Shown here in pieces: positions 1-6,792 of a stretch of DNA of 64,000 nucleotides. Each line of letters opens with the position of its first letter. Position 1 is the stretch's first letter. The notes beneath the pieces were generated by a model that was not told the origin of the DNA, searched no databases, and worked only from the letters and a program-made list of their open reading frames with translations. Made by a program: the position numbers and the translations under genes. The DNA is from Pseudomonas tohonis (GTDB lineage Bacteria; Pseudomonadota; Gammaproteobacteria; Pseudomonadales; Pseudomonadaceae). The stretch covers positions 5,334,001-5,398,000 of the forward strand of contig NZ_AP023189.1 of assembly GCF_012767755.2 (NCBI RefSeq), given 5' to 3'.

Positions 1-413
1 GGGTAGTGGTGGGCCAGGGTCGCAGCGGCGCGGTTCTCGGAGGACATCAGCGTCATCAGCAGCATGTCGTGGCGAGTCGCCTGGCTGCCCAGGCGCACGC
101 GCGAGTACACGCCCTTCATTTCCCTGGTCTGGCTGATGTCCACGTCGAGGACTTCACTCATCGACTGCTTGGCATCGAGCACCACCAGGGCGGTCATCAG
201 CTTGGTGACCGAGGCGATGGGCACCACCAGGTCGGGGTTGTTGGAATAGATGACCTTGTTGGTCTTCAGGTCCAGCAACATGGCGCTGCCGGAAGCGAGT
301 TGCAGCTGCGCCGGGTCGCGCAGGGGCGTGGGGTTCTGGGCGTTGGCGGGGCTGGCGAGTGCCAGGCTGGTGCAGAGGAACAGGGCCTTGAAAAGCGAGG
401 TTCGGATTTTCAC
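1..413 (-). CDS. pbpG: D-alanyl-D-alanine endopeptidase (PBP7/PbpG), 5' part only
   Basis: The gene runs off the left edge, so only about the first 137 residues are visible. They show a signal peptide (about residues 1-25, ending near PANA-Q), then the penicillin-binding serine-peptidase motifs SVTK (69-72, catalytic Ser69 and Lys72) and SEN (126-128). The remaining KTG motif would lie outside the window. PBP7-family enzymes act in the periplasm on peptide cross-links of peptidoglycan. I see no in-frame ATG upstream before a stop, so the start is taken as the GTG at 413; its ribosome site is poor. A TATAAT-like box lies 57 bases upstream. Confidence 0.88.
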   Translation of the reverse strand, partial: MKIRTSLFKALFLCTSLALASPANAQNPTPLRDPAQLQLASGSAMLLDLKTNKVIYSNNPDLVVPIASVTKLMTALVVLDAKQSMSEVLDVDISQTREMKGVYSRVRLGSQATRHDMLLMTLMSSENRAAATLAHHY

Positions 414-469
414 GTGACGGGCTACCGGATGAAGATTGGGATGAAGATCGCCGTTGCGAACTGGTCGAG

Positions 470-500
470 ATTATAGAGAACAAAAAGCCCGCCAATTCAG
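470..500 (-). promoter_or_regulatory. Candidate promoter for pbpG
   Basis: On the minus strand a perfect TATAAT occupies 475-470. At 17-base spacing the -35 position reads GAATTG, a weak match. It overlaps the edge of a bidirectional hairpin that would isolate it from upstream transcription. Confidence 0.4.
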
Positions 501-528
501 CCCCCAGCGCTCGCCCGCAGGCTTTTTT
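482..528. terminator. Bidirectional intrinsic terminator-like hairpin
   Basis: An A5-GCC arm near 482-492 pairs with a GC-rich arm ending in GGC-T7 near 518-528. The stem is about 11 bp including one G-U pair, with runs of A and T on the two sides. It separates pbpG from the repeat-rich spacer and the small exported gene upstream. Confidence 0.5.
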
Positions 529-529
529 T

Positions 530-865
530 TCGCAGCCTGTTCGCGGCGGGAGGGGCAAGCGAAACGGGGGGATCGGGCAGAGATGCCACCGGGAGAAAAC
601 GATCGCGAATGAATTCGCTCCCACCAGAGCGACAGGGACATGACCAATGTGGAGGGTGGATGGCGCTTTTTTCATCCACCAGACGGAGTCGAATGCGGCA
701 CAGGTTGATACCGGGGCTCCGCTTTGTTCATCCACCAACGACGCCCGGCATGACCTCGATTGGTCGGCCGATGAAGCGCGGTCCACCCTGGGCTGCGGGT
801 ACACCCGCGATAGGCCGGCGGCCTGGCATCGCGAGTGAATTCACTCCCACGGAAACAACGACGGG
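530..865. repeat. Repeat-rich intergenic stretch with REP-like palindromes
   Basis: No convincing gene lies in 414-865. Two direct copies of a 22-base element occur at 603-624 and 829-850; they match at 20 of 22 bases, and each is built around a GAATTC-centred palindrome. Between them 655-680 folds as GGTGGATG / CATCCACC with a T-rich loop, and a related CATCCACC occurs again just downstream. This arrangement resembles the short interspersed palindromes found between genes in Pseudomonas genomes. It is non-coding in my reading. Confidence 0.55.
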
Positions 866-1210
866 TCACTCGCGGCGGTAGTACTGCGTGGTGCCCTGCC
901 CCGGCACCTTCTCGATGATCAGGCCGTTGGGGTATTCGGTGGTCTGGCGGATGCCGCCCCGCTGCTGGATGTCCTGGCTGCTGTAGCCGGAGCTGCTGCG
1001 GGTGGAGTTGATGTCGCTGGGCACGCGCTGCCCGCCGTACACGTCGTAGCTCTGGCTGCGCTGGTAGGTGTCGACGCTGCCGCTGGCGCCGGGGCTGACG
1101 TAGGTCTTGGGGATGACGCGGATGGTCTGCTGCCCGCTCGGTTCAGCGGCCAGCGCGGGTATCGCGCCGCTCGCCACCAGGGCCAGCAGCGCACAACGGA
1201 AGAGCTTCAT
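866..1210 (-). CDS. Small exported protein of unknown function
   Basis: This 114-residue protein begins with a clear Sec signal peptide (about residues 1-21, ending ALA-A). The mature part is rich in Ser, Gln, Tyr and Gly, with repeated polar stretches and a C-terminal Tyr-Tyr-Arg-Arg-Glu. I do not recognise a family. The start ATG has a good site (GAGG about 9 bases upstream). It is probably a periplasmic or surface protein of low complexity. It stands alone, with 340 bases of repeat-rich DNA before pbpG and a long spacer before the sigma factor gene. Confidence 0.7.
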   Translation of the reverse strand: MKLFRCALLALVASGAIPALAAEPSGQQTIRVIPKTYVSPGASGSVDTYQRSQSYDVYGGQRVPSDINSTRSSSGYSSQDIQQRGGIRQTTEYPNGLIIEKVPGQGTTQYYRRE

Positions 1211-1856
1211 GGCCTTACCTCACTCGGGATGGATGCCGATGATACGTCCGTTGGGCAACCGCTCCATGGCTGGGTTCGGGGCCATGGCGGGGTTTCGGAT
1301 CAATGGTGGGAAAGGCACGGTGGCCGGAATCCTTGGCCAAGGCTTAAGCCCAAGCTACGCCCTGACTCCAGTCCCCCCATTGGACTAGAGCCTTTCGTAG
1401 ACCACTTCAAAGCCAGCCCGGCCGCAGGCAGCAACGTCGTCGCGATCCGCACGCTCCAGCCGGTTGCGGTAGGCACGTTCAAGGCACCGCCGTTCTGCCG
1501 TGCCCTCCCCCATCATGCCCCCGCACCTTCGGCCCACCGCGGGCAGCGTTGCGGGTCTGCCGAAGCGCCAGGCCGTCCCGCCGATGCTGGAGCACGCCAT
1601 GGACAGCGCTCCGGCTGCCCTGCCGCCAGGCGGCCCGCCGGCCCAGGCCATCACCTTCGACCCGCCGCTCGCGCCCCCGCCACGGCCTTCTTGCACCCGC
1701 TCCTGAAATGCCCTCCCCTGTCGCCCGGCCCGATCAGCCCGCCGGCTAGAAACCGCTTCACAAACCCGGGCACGCCTTCGTCCTGCTTGCTTCGACCGGT
1801 CTGGCAAGGACTGCCAGTGCAGCACCTCCGCCCCCGGCGTTTAGAAGGATCACGGA
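1211..1856. other. 646-base intergenic stretch, mostly featureless
   Basis: This long GC-rich spacer separates the small exported gene (minus) from the sigma factor gene (plus). I see only one possible short gene (1385-1516, minus) and a short repeat at 1339-1359 that matches 4040-4060 (an AGGCT.AAGCCC..GCTACG pattern, common between Pseudomonas genes). Other open frames here have amino-acid compositions typical of random GC-rich DNA. Confidence 0.5.
1385..1516 (-). CDS. Possible 43-residue basic peptide
   Basis: A short minus-strand frame starts at one of two adjacent ATGs, with an AAGG about 9 bases upstream. It encodes a charged peptide whose middle part (RAYRNRLERADRDD) looks helical and whose end is FEVVYERL. 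The composition is much more protein-like than the surrounding frames, which is the only reason to list it. It could be a real small protein, the relic of a longer gene, or chance. Confidence 0.25.
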   Translation of the reverse strand: MMGEGTAERRCLERAYRNRLERADRDDVAACGRAGFEVVYERL

Positions 1857-2444
1857 ATGATTATGGCGAGCAACCTGGACGCGAGCCTGGAGCAAGGCAC
1901 GCAGAGGACACTGCTATGGAAATTTCTCATCGACCACGAACCGCTGATGCGCAAGCGCTGCCAGCAATTGACGCGCAACCCGCAGGATGCGGAGGACGCG
2001 CTCAGCGAGTTGCGCCTGCGCCTGTTCACCCTGCTCTTGCGCGAACCGGGGCGGCTGGAAGGCATCGACAATGTACCGGCCTGGCTGCGCCGGGTGGCCA
2101 GCAACCATTGCATCGACCGGCTGCGCAGCACGCCGCTCACCTGCAACCTGGACTGGCTCGACCAGCAGCTGCACGACAACGCGGCCTGGCAGCCGCACCA
2201 GTTGGGCCCGGAGCGCCAGGCCTGCCTGCAGGAGGCGGTGGAGGTGCTGGACAAGGCGCTGAACCGGCTGCCACCCAACCTCGGCCAGGCCCTGGAACAG
2301 CACTGCATCTGCGGTGTGGAGTATGTGGAGCTGGCAGGCCTGCTGCACGTCAGCGAACCCAACCTGCGCAAGCGCGTGCAACTGGCACGCCGGCAGTTGC
2401 GCGACTGGCTGGGGGCGCTGTGCGAGGCGGGTAACGAAGGCTGA
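1857..2444 (+). CDS. ECF-type RNA polymerase sigma factor (orphan)
   Basis: This 195-residue protein has the two-domain layout of group 4 sigma factors. A sigma-2-like region lies at about residues 20-95 (NPQDAEDALSELRLRLF, then PAWLRRVASNHCIDRLR). A sigma-4-like helix-turn-helix follows at about 125-185 (LNRLPPNLGQAL, YVELAGLLHVSEPNLRKRVQLAR, then RRQLRDWL). The family directs core RNA polymerase to a few stress or envelope promoters. The start ATG at 1857 has AAGGAT 8 bases upstream; a second ATG follows two codons later. No anti-sigma factor or FecR-like gene is adjacent, so its control is not evident. It converges on the EndoU gene with a 41-base gap. Confidence 0.8.
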   Translation: MIMASNLDASLEQGTQRTLLWKFLIDHEPLMRKRCQQLTRNPQDAEDALSELRLRLFTLLLREPGRLEGIDNVPAWLRRVASNHCIDRLRSTPLTCNLDWLDQQLHDNAAWQPHQLGPERQACLQEAVEVLDKALNRLPPNLGQALEQHCICGVEYVELAGLLHVSEPNLRKRVQLARRQLRDWLGALCEAGNEG

Positions 2445-2458
2445 GCCGCTGGATGGGA

Positions 2459-2479
2459 GGCCCGCCCCCTGGGCGGGCC
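2459..2479. terminator. GC hairpin between convergent genes
   Basis: A 9-bp perfect stem (GGCCCGCCC / GGGCGGGCC) with a 3-base loop lies in the gap between the convergent sigma-factor and EndoU genes. There is no T tract on either side, so intrinsic termination is uncertain. Confidence 0.35.
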
Positions 2480-2485
2480 GAACGA

Positions 2486-3157
2486 TCAGAAGTTGCCGAT
2501 CGGGTAGGCGGTGTTGAGGACCCAGGGGCCACCGCCGATCTGGTTGACGTAGCCGCCGATGGTGAAGGGAGTGCCCGCCTCACCGACGCAGTAGCCCGCC
2601 GCCGCCACCGAGGGGGCCGAAGGGCCGGTGAAGAAGTTGGCGCCGGCGCCCGGGCCGATGGCCTGGAACGGATGGGTGTAGGCGTAGCGGATCGATTCGA
2701 TCACCTGCTGCTGGCTGCAGCTGTCGGGGTAGAAGGTCGAGGCACCGGGCGGGGGCGCCTTCAAGACCATGGCCCCGGCGCCATTGACGATCTGCACCCC
2801 CAGCCCGCGATAGCGATAGGGCGCGGGATGCGCTGCGCCGGGCTGCACGAAGAACTGCTGCCCGGCGGTGATCTGCGCGGCGAAGGGCGCCATCGGCCCC
2901 ACGCCCACGCGTGGGTCATGGCTGTTGGGCCGCGAGTGGAAGCCCACCGCGTTCCCCGCGCCGTTGATCTCGCCGCAGAAGATGTGGCGCTGGTTGATCT
3001 GCGGGTTCATCCGGCTGTTGGCAAGCCCCGCGCCTATCTGCACCGGCAGCGGGTTGACCCCGGGCGCACCGGGCGCGCAGTTGATCTGGGCGAGCGCCGG
3101 CACGCTGCAGCAGGCGGCCAGCAATCCCAGGGGCAGGGTTTTCTTGAAGCATTCCAT
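2486..3157 (-). CDS. Exported EndoU-type endoribonuclease
   Basis: This 223-residue protein has a Sec signal peptide (about 1-23, ALA-Q). The mature part matches the bacterial EndoU pattern: a first His in QRHIFCGEI (His58), a second His sixteen residues later in AVGFHSRP (His74), an FYPDS..QQQVIESI segment (about 142-156), and a C-terminal WVLNTAYP with Thr216 and Tyr218. In known EndoU nucleases two histidines plus a Thr, Ser or Lys form the catalytic set, and many family members are secreted or CDI-type tRNA-cutting toxins. Here the nuclease is a free-standing secreted protein with no delivery domain and no immunity gene in an operon. It is divergent from the 3346 gene, and a strong GAAGGAG precedes the ATG. 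The function is inferred from motifs. Confidence 0.75.
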   Translation of the reverse strand: MECFKKTLPLGLLAACCSVPALAQINCAPGAPGVNPLPVQIGAGLANSRMNPQINQRHIFCGEINGAGNAVGFHSRPNSHDPRVGVGPMAPFAAQITAGQQFFVQPGAAHPAPYRYRGLGVQIVNGAGAMVLKAPPPGASTFYPDSCSQQQVIESIRYAYTHPFQAIGPGAGANFFTGPSAPSVAAAGYCVGEAGTPFTIGGYVNQIGGGPWVLNTAYPIGNF

Positions 3158-3345
3158 GGCGTATCTCCTTCATCTGTCTGGGCGGTAGGTGCCCAGCAGC
3201 AATGACGGGAGGCCGCCGCATCCGTGACGCCGGACCACCGCACGGCGGCAGTGCCATGCAGCGTTCACAGGCCGGCGGATGGGCCGTCATGGAAACAGGC
3301 CCGGACAGGTGTCGGGGCCGTAACGGAACCAAGGAGAAAGGAACC

Positions 3346-3969
3346 ATGACCACTTTCAACGTGAACTTCGCCGTGGACGACATGGAGGGCAAGACCGTGC
3401 TGGTCTTCCTCAAGCCGCAGAACCCGCAGCGCGACTACCGCGTCCACGCCTGGCAGGTGCTCACCGGGTCGGCCGGCGCCACGGAGTCCTTCGACTACGA
3501 GGCGGAGATCGAGACGGACGTGAGCAGCCTCGGCGAGAAGGCCGGCAACCAGATCATCTCGGGGCGCCGCGCCATCCTGCCCGGCCAGCTGCTGCAGGCC
3601 ATCAGCCCCAGCGGCCTGTCGCCGCAGCTGGAACCGGCGTCCACTTCGCTGGCGCTGGAGAAGCTGACGCCCCAGCAGTGCGGCGTGATCAACAAGACCA
3701 ACCCGTACACCCAGTTCGACAGCAACTGGTACGTCAACGGCCGCCCGGTGGTGACCATGCCCAAGGTCGACTCGCGCATGACCGTGAGCTTCGAGTACGA
3801 GCCCAACTTCTACTTCATGGTGGCCACCCCGCCCATGATCGGGCAGACCTACATCGTGCAGAACTTCTCGGACATGACCCGCTACGTGGCGCCCATCACC
3901 GCCACCGAGGTGGACGTGACCCTGACCCGCCCGAACGGCCTGTGGACCTTCGACTTCCTCGCCCGCTGA
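3346..3969 (+). CDS. Unrecognised protein, tandem paralog A
   Basis: A 207-residue protein with no signal peptide or membrane segment. It is closely related along its full length to the next gene product: both share EDM/DDMEGKTVLVFLKPQNPQ near residue 10-30, a central LTPQQCGVIN segment and a C-terminal NFSDMT.YVAPITATEVDV block. The predicted texture is beta-rich, with many alternating hydrophobic residues. I do not recognise the family. A faint resemblance in layout to RhiA-like rhizosphere proteins is possible but unproven. The start ATG has AAGGAG 9 bases upstream. It is divergent from the EndoU gene and is followed by its own strong terminator. Confidence 0.75.
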   Translation: MTTFNVNFAVDDMEGKTVLVFLKPQNPQRDYRVHAWQVLTGSAGATESFDYEAEIETDVSSLGEKAGNQIISGRRAILPGQLLQAISPSGLSPQLEPASTSLALEKLTPQQCGVINKTNPYTQFDSNWYVNGRPVVTMPKVDSRMTVSFEYEPNFYFMVATPPMIGQTYIVQNFSDMTRYVAPITATEVDVTLTRPNGLWTFDFLAR

Positions 3970-3992
3970 CCCGCGCGCAACTGCAGCACAGG

Positions 3993-4023
3993 AGCCCCCG
4001 GCGAGCGATCGCCGGGGGCTTTT
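3993..4023 (+). terminator. Intrinsic terminator after paralog A
   Basis: A 12-bp perfect stem (AGCCCCCGGCGA / TCGCCGGGGGCT) with a GCGA tetraloop is followed by TTTT. It lies 23 bases after the stop codon of paralog A. Confidence 0.85.
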
Positions 4024-4039
4024 CCGTCGGGCAGGCTCC

Positions 4040-4060
4040 CAGGCTGAAGCCCGGGCTACG
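4040..4060 (+). repeat. Short dispersed repeat
   Basis: The bases read CAGGCTGAAGCCCGGGCTACG and match a related element at 1339-1359. Such GGCT.AAGCC..GCTACG units are scattered between Pseudomonas genes; only these two copies were noticed in the window. Confidence 0.4.
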
Positions 4061-4159
4061 ATGCGCACAATTACTCGGCAAAGTGGCCGTTCCTGCTCCA
4101 TCATCAACGCCTGCCCAGGCAGTGGCCGGGGCGACGACGGAACCAAGGAGACAGGGACC

Positions 4160-4780
4160 ATGATCAATTTGCATTTCGCTGTAGAGGACATGGAGGGGAA
4201 AACCGTTCTGGTCTTCCTCAAGCCGCAGAACCCTCAGCGCGACTACGACATCCATGCCTGGCGGGTGCTGACCGGTTCGGCGGGGTCCACGGAGCAATTC
4301 AGCTACGAGGACCAGATCGAGACCGATCTCTCCAGCTCGGGCGATACCCCGGATGAGCAGATCATCTCCGCACGCGTGGCCGTCCAGCCCGGCCAGTTGC
4401 TGCAGGCGGTCAGCCCCGGCGGGCTGTCTCCGCGCCTGCAACCGGCGCCGACATCGCTGGCGCAGCAAAAGCTCACCCCGCAGCAGTGCGGCGTGATCAA
4501 CCAGACCAACCCCTTCATCCAGTTCACCTGCAACTGGTATGTCGGCGGCCATCCAGTGGTGAGCATGCCCAAGGTGGACCTGAACATGACGGTGAGTTTC
4601 GAGATGGTGCCGGGCCAGTTCTACTTCATGGTGGCCTCCGCACCGCTGGCGGGGCAGACCTATATCGTGCAGAACTTCTCGGACATGACCCAGTACGTGG
4701 CGCCCATCACCGCCACCGAAGTGGACGTGAACCTCACCCGCCCTGGCGGCTTGTGGACCTTCGAATTCAGCGCCAGCTGA
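4160..4780 (+). CDS. Unrecognised protein, tandem paralog B
   Basis: A 206-residue cytosolic-looking protein, clearly a duplicate of paralog A. The duplication includes the ribosome-binding region, since both starts are preceded by CGGAACCAAGGAG. It differs most between residues 45 and 75 and around the central repeat of prolines. Both copies keep the single central Cys in LTPQQCGVIN; copy B has a second Cys in its FTCNWYVGG segment where copy A has FDSNWYVNG. No catalytic motif is evident. The family could be a binding or structural domain. Function is unknown. Confidence 0.75.
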   Translation: MINLHFAVEDMEGKTVLVFLKPQNPQRDYDIHAWRVLTGSAGSTEQFSYEDQIETDLSSSGDTPDEQIISARVAVQPGQLLQAVSPGGLSPRLQPAPTSLAQQKLTPQQCGVINQTNPFIQFTCNWYVGGHPVVSMPKVDLNMTVSFEMVPGQFYFMVASAPLAGQTYIVQNFSDMTQYVAPITATEVDVNLTRPGGLWTFEFSAS

Positions 4781-4893
4781 AGCGACCTGGCGAGCGATCG
4801 CGGGGCTTCCCGGTTGCATCTGTGAACGGCCATCAATCGGCAACGGGGCGGGGACTGGCCCATGATCAGTGCCCGCCCCGTGAAGGGGGCTCG

Positions 4894-5220
4894 ATGGACA
4901 CGGGAAGCAGGGATATGAAATACGAAATCAAGATCCGCAATGAGAGCCCGCTGGACAAGGATTTAATGTTCTTTCAGAAAATCCCCCACGGGCAGAACGA
5001 CCCTCTGAGCACTGCCTGGCAGGTGATCAGCGAAACGCGGCCCCCCCTCAGGGAGATCGACTACCGTATCGACTTCAATGTCCATCCGTCCTACAGCCTC
5101 GGCAAAGTGTCCGTGCTTGCACCGGTGGACGGGACGCCCTGGGTGATCTCGCTTAAGCCGGAGAACGGTACGCCGACGTTGCCGGAACAGGACGCGGAGG
5201 GGAAAGAGAGCAGCGACTGA
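4894..5220 (+). CDS. Short divergent member of the same family
   Basis: A 108-residue protein whose first 60 residues align with the N-terminus of paralogs A and B: a Lys-rich turn, FFQKIPHGQND in place of VFLKPQNPQRD, the invariant AWQV, and an acidic IDYRIDF segment in place of the YE..IETD block. It lacks the C-terminal half of the longer copies. Two starts are possible. ATG 4894 has the better ribosome site (GAAGGGGG), while ATG 4915 gives the better alignment with the paralogs. Its codons are richer in A and T than its neighbours, which suggests a different history. It may modify or compete with the full-length proteins, but this is speculation. Confidence 0.65.
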   Translation: MDTGSRDMKYEIKIRNESPLDKDLMFFQKIPHGQNDPLSTAWQVISETRPPLREIDYRIDFNVHPSYSLGKVSVLAPVDGTPWVISLKPENGTPTLPEQDAEGKESSD

Positions 5221-5237
5221 CCCGGACAGGAGAAACG

Positions 5238-5273
5238 AAAAAGCCCCTGGCGATCACTCGCCAGGGGCTTTTC
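5238..5273. terminator. Bidirectional terminator between the accessory genes and thrC
   Basis: A near-perfect 15-bp stem (AAAAGCCCCTGGCGA / TCGCCAGGGGCTTTT) with a TCAC loop carries A on one side and T on the other. It serves the plus-strand gene ending at 5220 and the minus-strand thrC. Confidence 0.92.
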
Positions 5274-5286
5274 ATTGCCGTTCAGG

Positions 5287-6696
5287 TCAGAGCGGCTTGC
5301 CGCGGTTGCCGTGGGCGGCGACGAAGCCCTGGATGGTCTTCAGGTCGTTGGCCAGGACGGTGCAGCGTTCCTCGCGCTGGAACAGGTCGGCGAGGTGCGG
5401 TGGCAGGGCCGGGACCGCTTCGATGCCGGCCTTCTCCACCGCTTCCGGGAACTTGACCGGGTGCGCGGTGCCGAGGGTGACCATGGGGATGGACGGGCTG
5501 CGGCGGCATTCACGCGCGGCGCGGACGCCGATGGCGGTGTGCGGGTCCAGCAGCTCGCCGCATTCCGCGTAGACCTCGGCGATGGTTTCGCAGGTCTGCT
5601 CGTCGGTGACGGCGAGGGAGTCGAACAGCTTGCGCGCTTCGGTCCAGCGGTCTTGCTCGACGCTGAAGCCGCCGCCCTGGCGGAAGGTGTCCATCAGGCC
5701 GGCGATGGCGGCGCCGTTGCGGCCGTGCAGGTCGAACAGCAGGCGCTCGAAGTTGGACGAGACCATGATGTCCATGGAGGGCGACAGGGTCGGGTGCAGG
5801 GTGTCCTTGACGTACTGGTTGCCGCTCATGAAGCGGTGCAGGATGTCGTTGCGGTTGGTGGCGACGATCAGCTGGCTGATCGGCAGGCCCATGTTGCGTG
5901 CCAGGTAGCCGGCGAAGATGTCGCCGAAGTTGCCGGTGGGCACGGAGAAGGCCACGGAACGGGCCGGGCCACCGAGCTGCAGGGCCGCGTGGAAGTAGTA
6001 GACGATCTGGGCCATGATCCGCGCCCAGTTGATCGAGTTGACCGCGACCAGGCGGGTGCCCTTGAGGAAGCCCTGGTCGGCGAAGCTCGCCTTGACCATC
6101 TCCTGGCAGTCGTCGAAGTTGCCTTCCACGGCGATGTTGTGGATGTTCTCGCCGAGGATGGTGGTCATCTGCCGGCGCTGCACCTCGGACACACGGTTGT
6201 GCGGGTGCATGATGAAGATGTCGACGTGCTCGCAGGCCTTGCAGCCTTCGATGGCGGCCGAACCGGTGTCACCGGAGGTGGCGCCCATGATCACGACGCG
6301 CTCGCCGCGCTTGGACAGCACGTGGTCGAGCAGGCGGCCCAGCAGTTGCAGGGCGAAATCCTTGAAGGCCAGGGTCGGGCCGTGGAACAGCTCCAGCACC
6401 CATTCGTTGCCGTTCAGCTGGCGCAGCGGCGCCACGGCATTGTGGGCGAAGACGCCGTAGGTCTCCTCGAGGATCTTCTTGAAGTCGGCGTCATTGATGC
6501 TGCCGGCAACGAACGGGCGCATCACGCGGAAGGCCAGCTCGTGGTACGGCAGGCCGGCCCAGGAGGCGATCTCCTCGACGGTGAAGCGCGGCAGGTTTTC
6601 CGGTACGTAGAGGCCGCCATCGGTGGCGAGGCCAGCCAGCAGCACGTCTTCGAAGTTCAGGGCCGGGGCCTGGCCGCGGGTACTGATATAGCGCAT
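5287..6696 (-). CDS. thrC: Threonine synthase
   Basis: A 469-residue PLP enzyme that converts O-phosphohomoserine to threonine, the last step of threonine synthesis. It starts with the family-typical MRYISTRGQAP. It contains the PLP-lysine segment TLAFKDFALQ and the phosphate-binding ATSGDTGSAA loop, and its length is normal for the gamma-proteobacterial type. The ATG at 6696 is chosen over further upstream frames because it matches the conserved N-terminus. The gene follows hom on the same strand with a 96-base gap filled by an inverted repeat. Confidence 0.97.
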   Translation of the reverse strand: MRYISTRGQAPALNFEDVLLAGLATDGGLYVPENLPRFTVEEIASWAGLPYHELAFRVMRPFVAGSINDADFKKILEETYGVFAHNAVAPLRQLNGNEWVLELFHGPTLAFKDFALQLLGRLLDHVLSKRGERVVIMGATSGDTGSAAIEGCKACEHVDIFIMHPHNRVSEVQRRQMTTILGENIHNIAVEGNFDDCQEMVKASFADQGFLKGTRLVAVNSINWARIMAQIVYYFHAALQLGGPARSVAFSVPTGNFGDIFAGYLARNMGLPISQLIVATNRNDILHRFMSGNQYVKDTLHPTLSPSMDIMVSSNFERLLFDLHGRNGAAIAGLMDTFRQGGGFSVEQDRWTEARKLFDSLAVTDEQTCETIAEVYAECGELLDPHTAIGVRAARECRRSPSIPMVTLGTAHPVKFPEAVEKAGIEAVPALPPHLADLFQREERCTVLANDLKTIQGFVAAHGNRGKPL

Positions 6697-6715
6697 GGGT
6701 ACAAACCTTCGGTTT

Positions 6716-6788
6716 GAGCGGCAAGCTGCAAGTTTCAAGCTGCAAGCGGTACGCCCACTTGCGGCTTATGGCCTGGAGCTTGCCGCTC
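6716..6788. repeat. Inverted repeat in the hom-thrC gap
   Basis: GAGCGGCAAGCT at 6716-6727 pairs perfectly with AGCTTGCCGCTC at 6777-6788. The spacer holds further CTGCAAG/TTCAAGCTGCAAG units. A similar AAGCT-rich repeat lies between guaA and guaB. This class is common between co-directional Pseudomonas genes and could act as a processing or stability element in the hom-thrC mRNA. Confidence 0.6.
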
Positions 6789-6792
6789 CAAA

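Noticed and set aside
2486-3969. EndoU gene and paralog A as a classic toxin-immunity pair
   Set aside because: They are divergent rather than in an operon, and the nuclease has a signal peptide but no delivery domain. The idea is kept only as a testable possibility.
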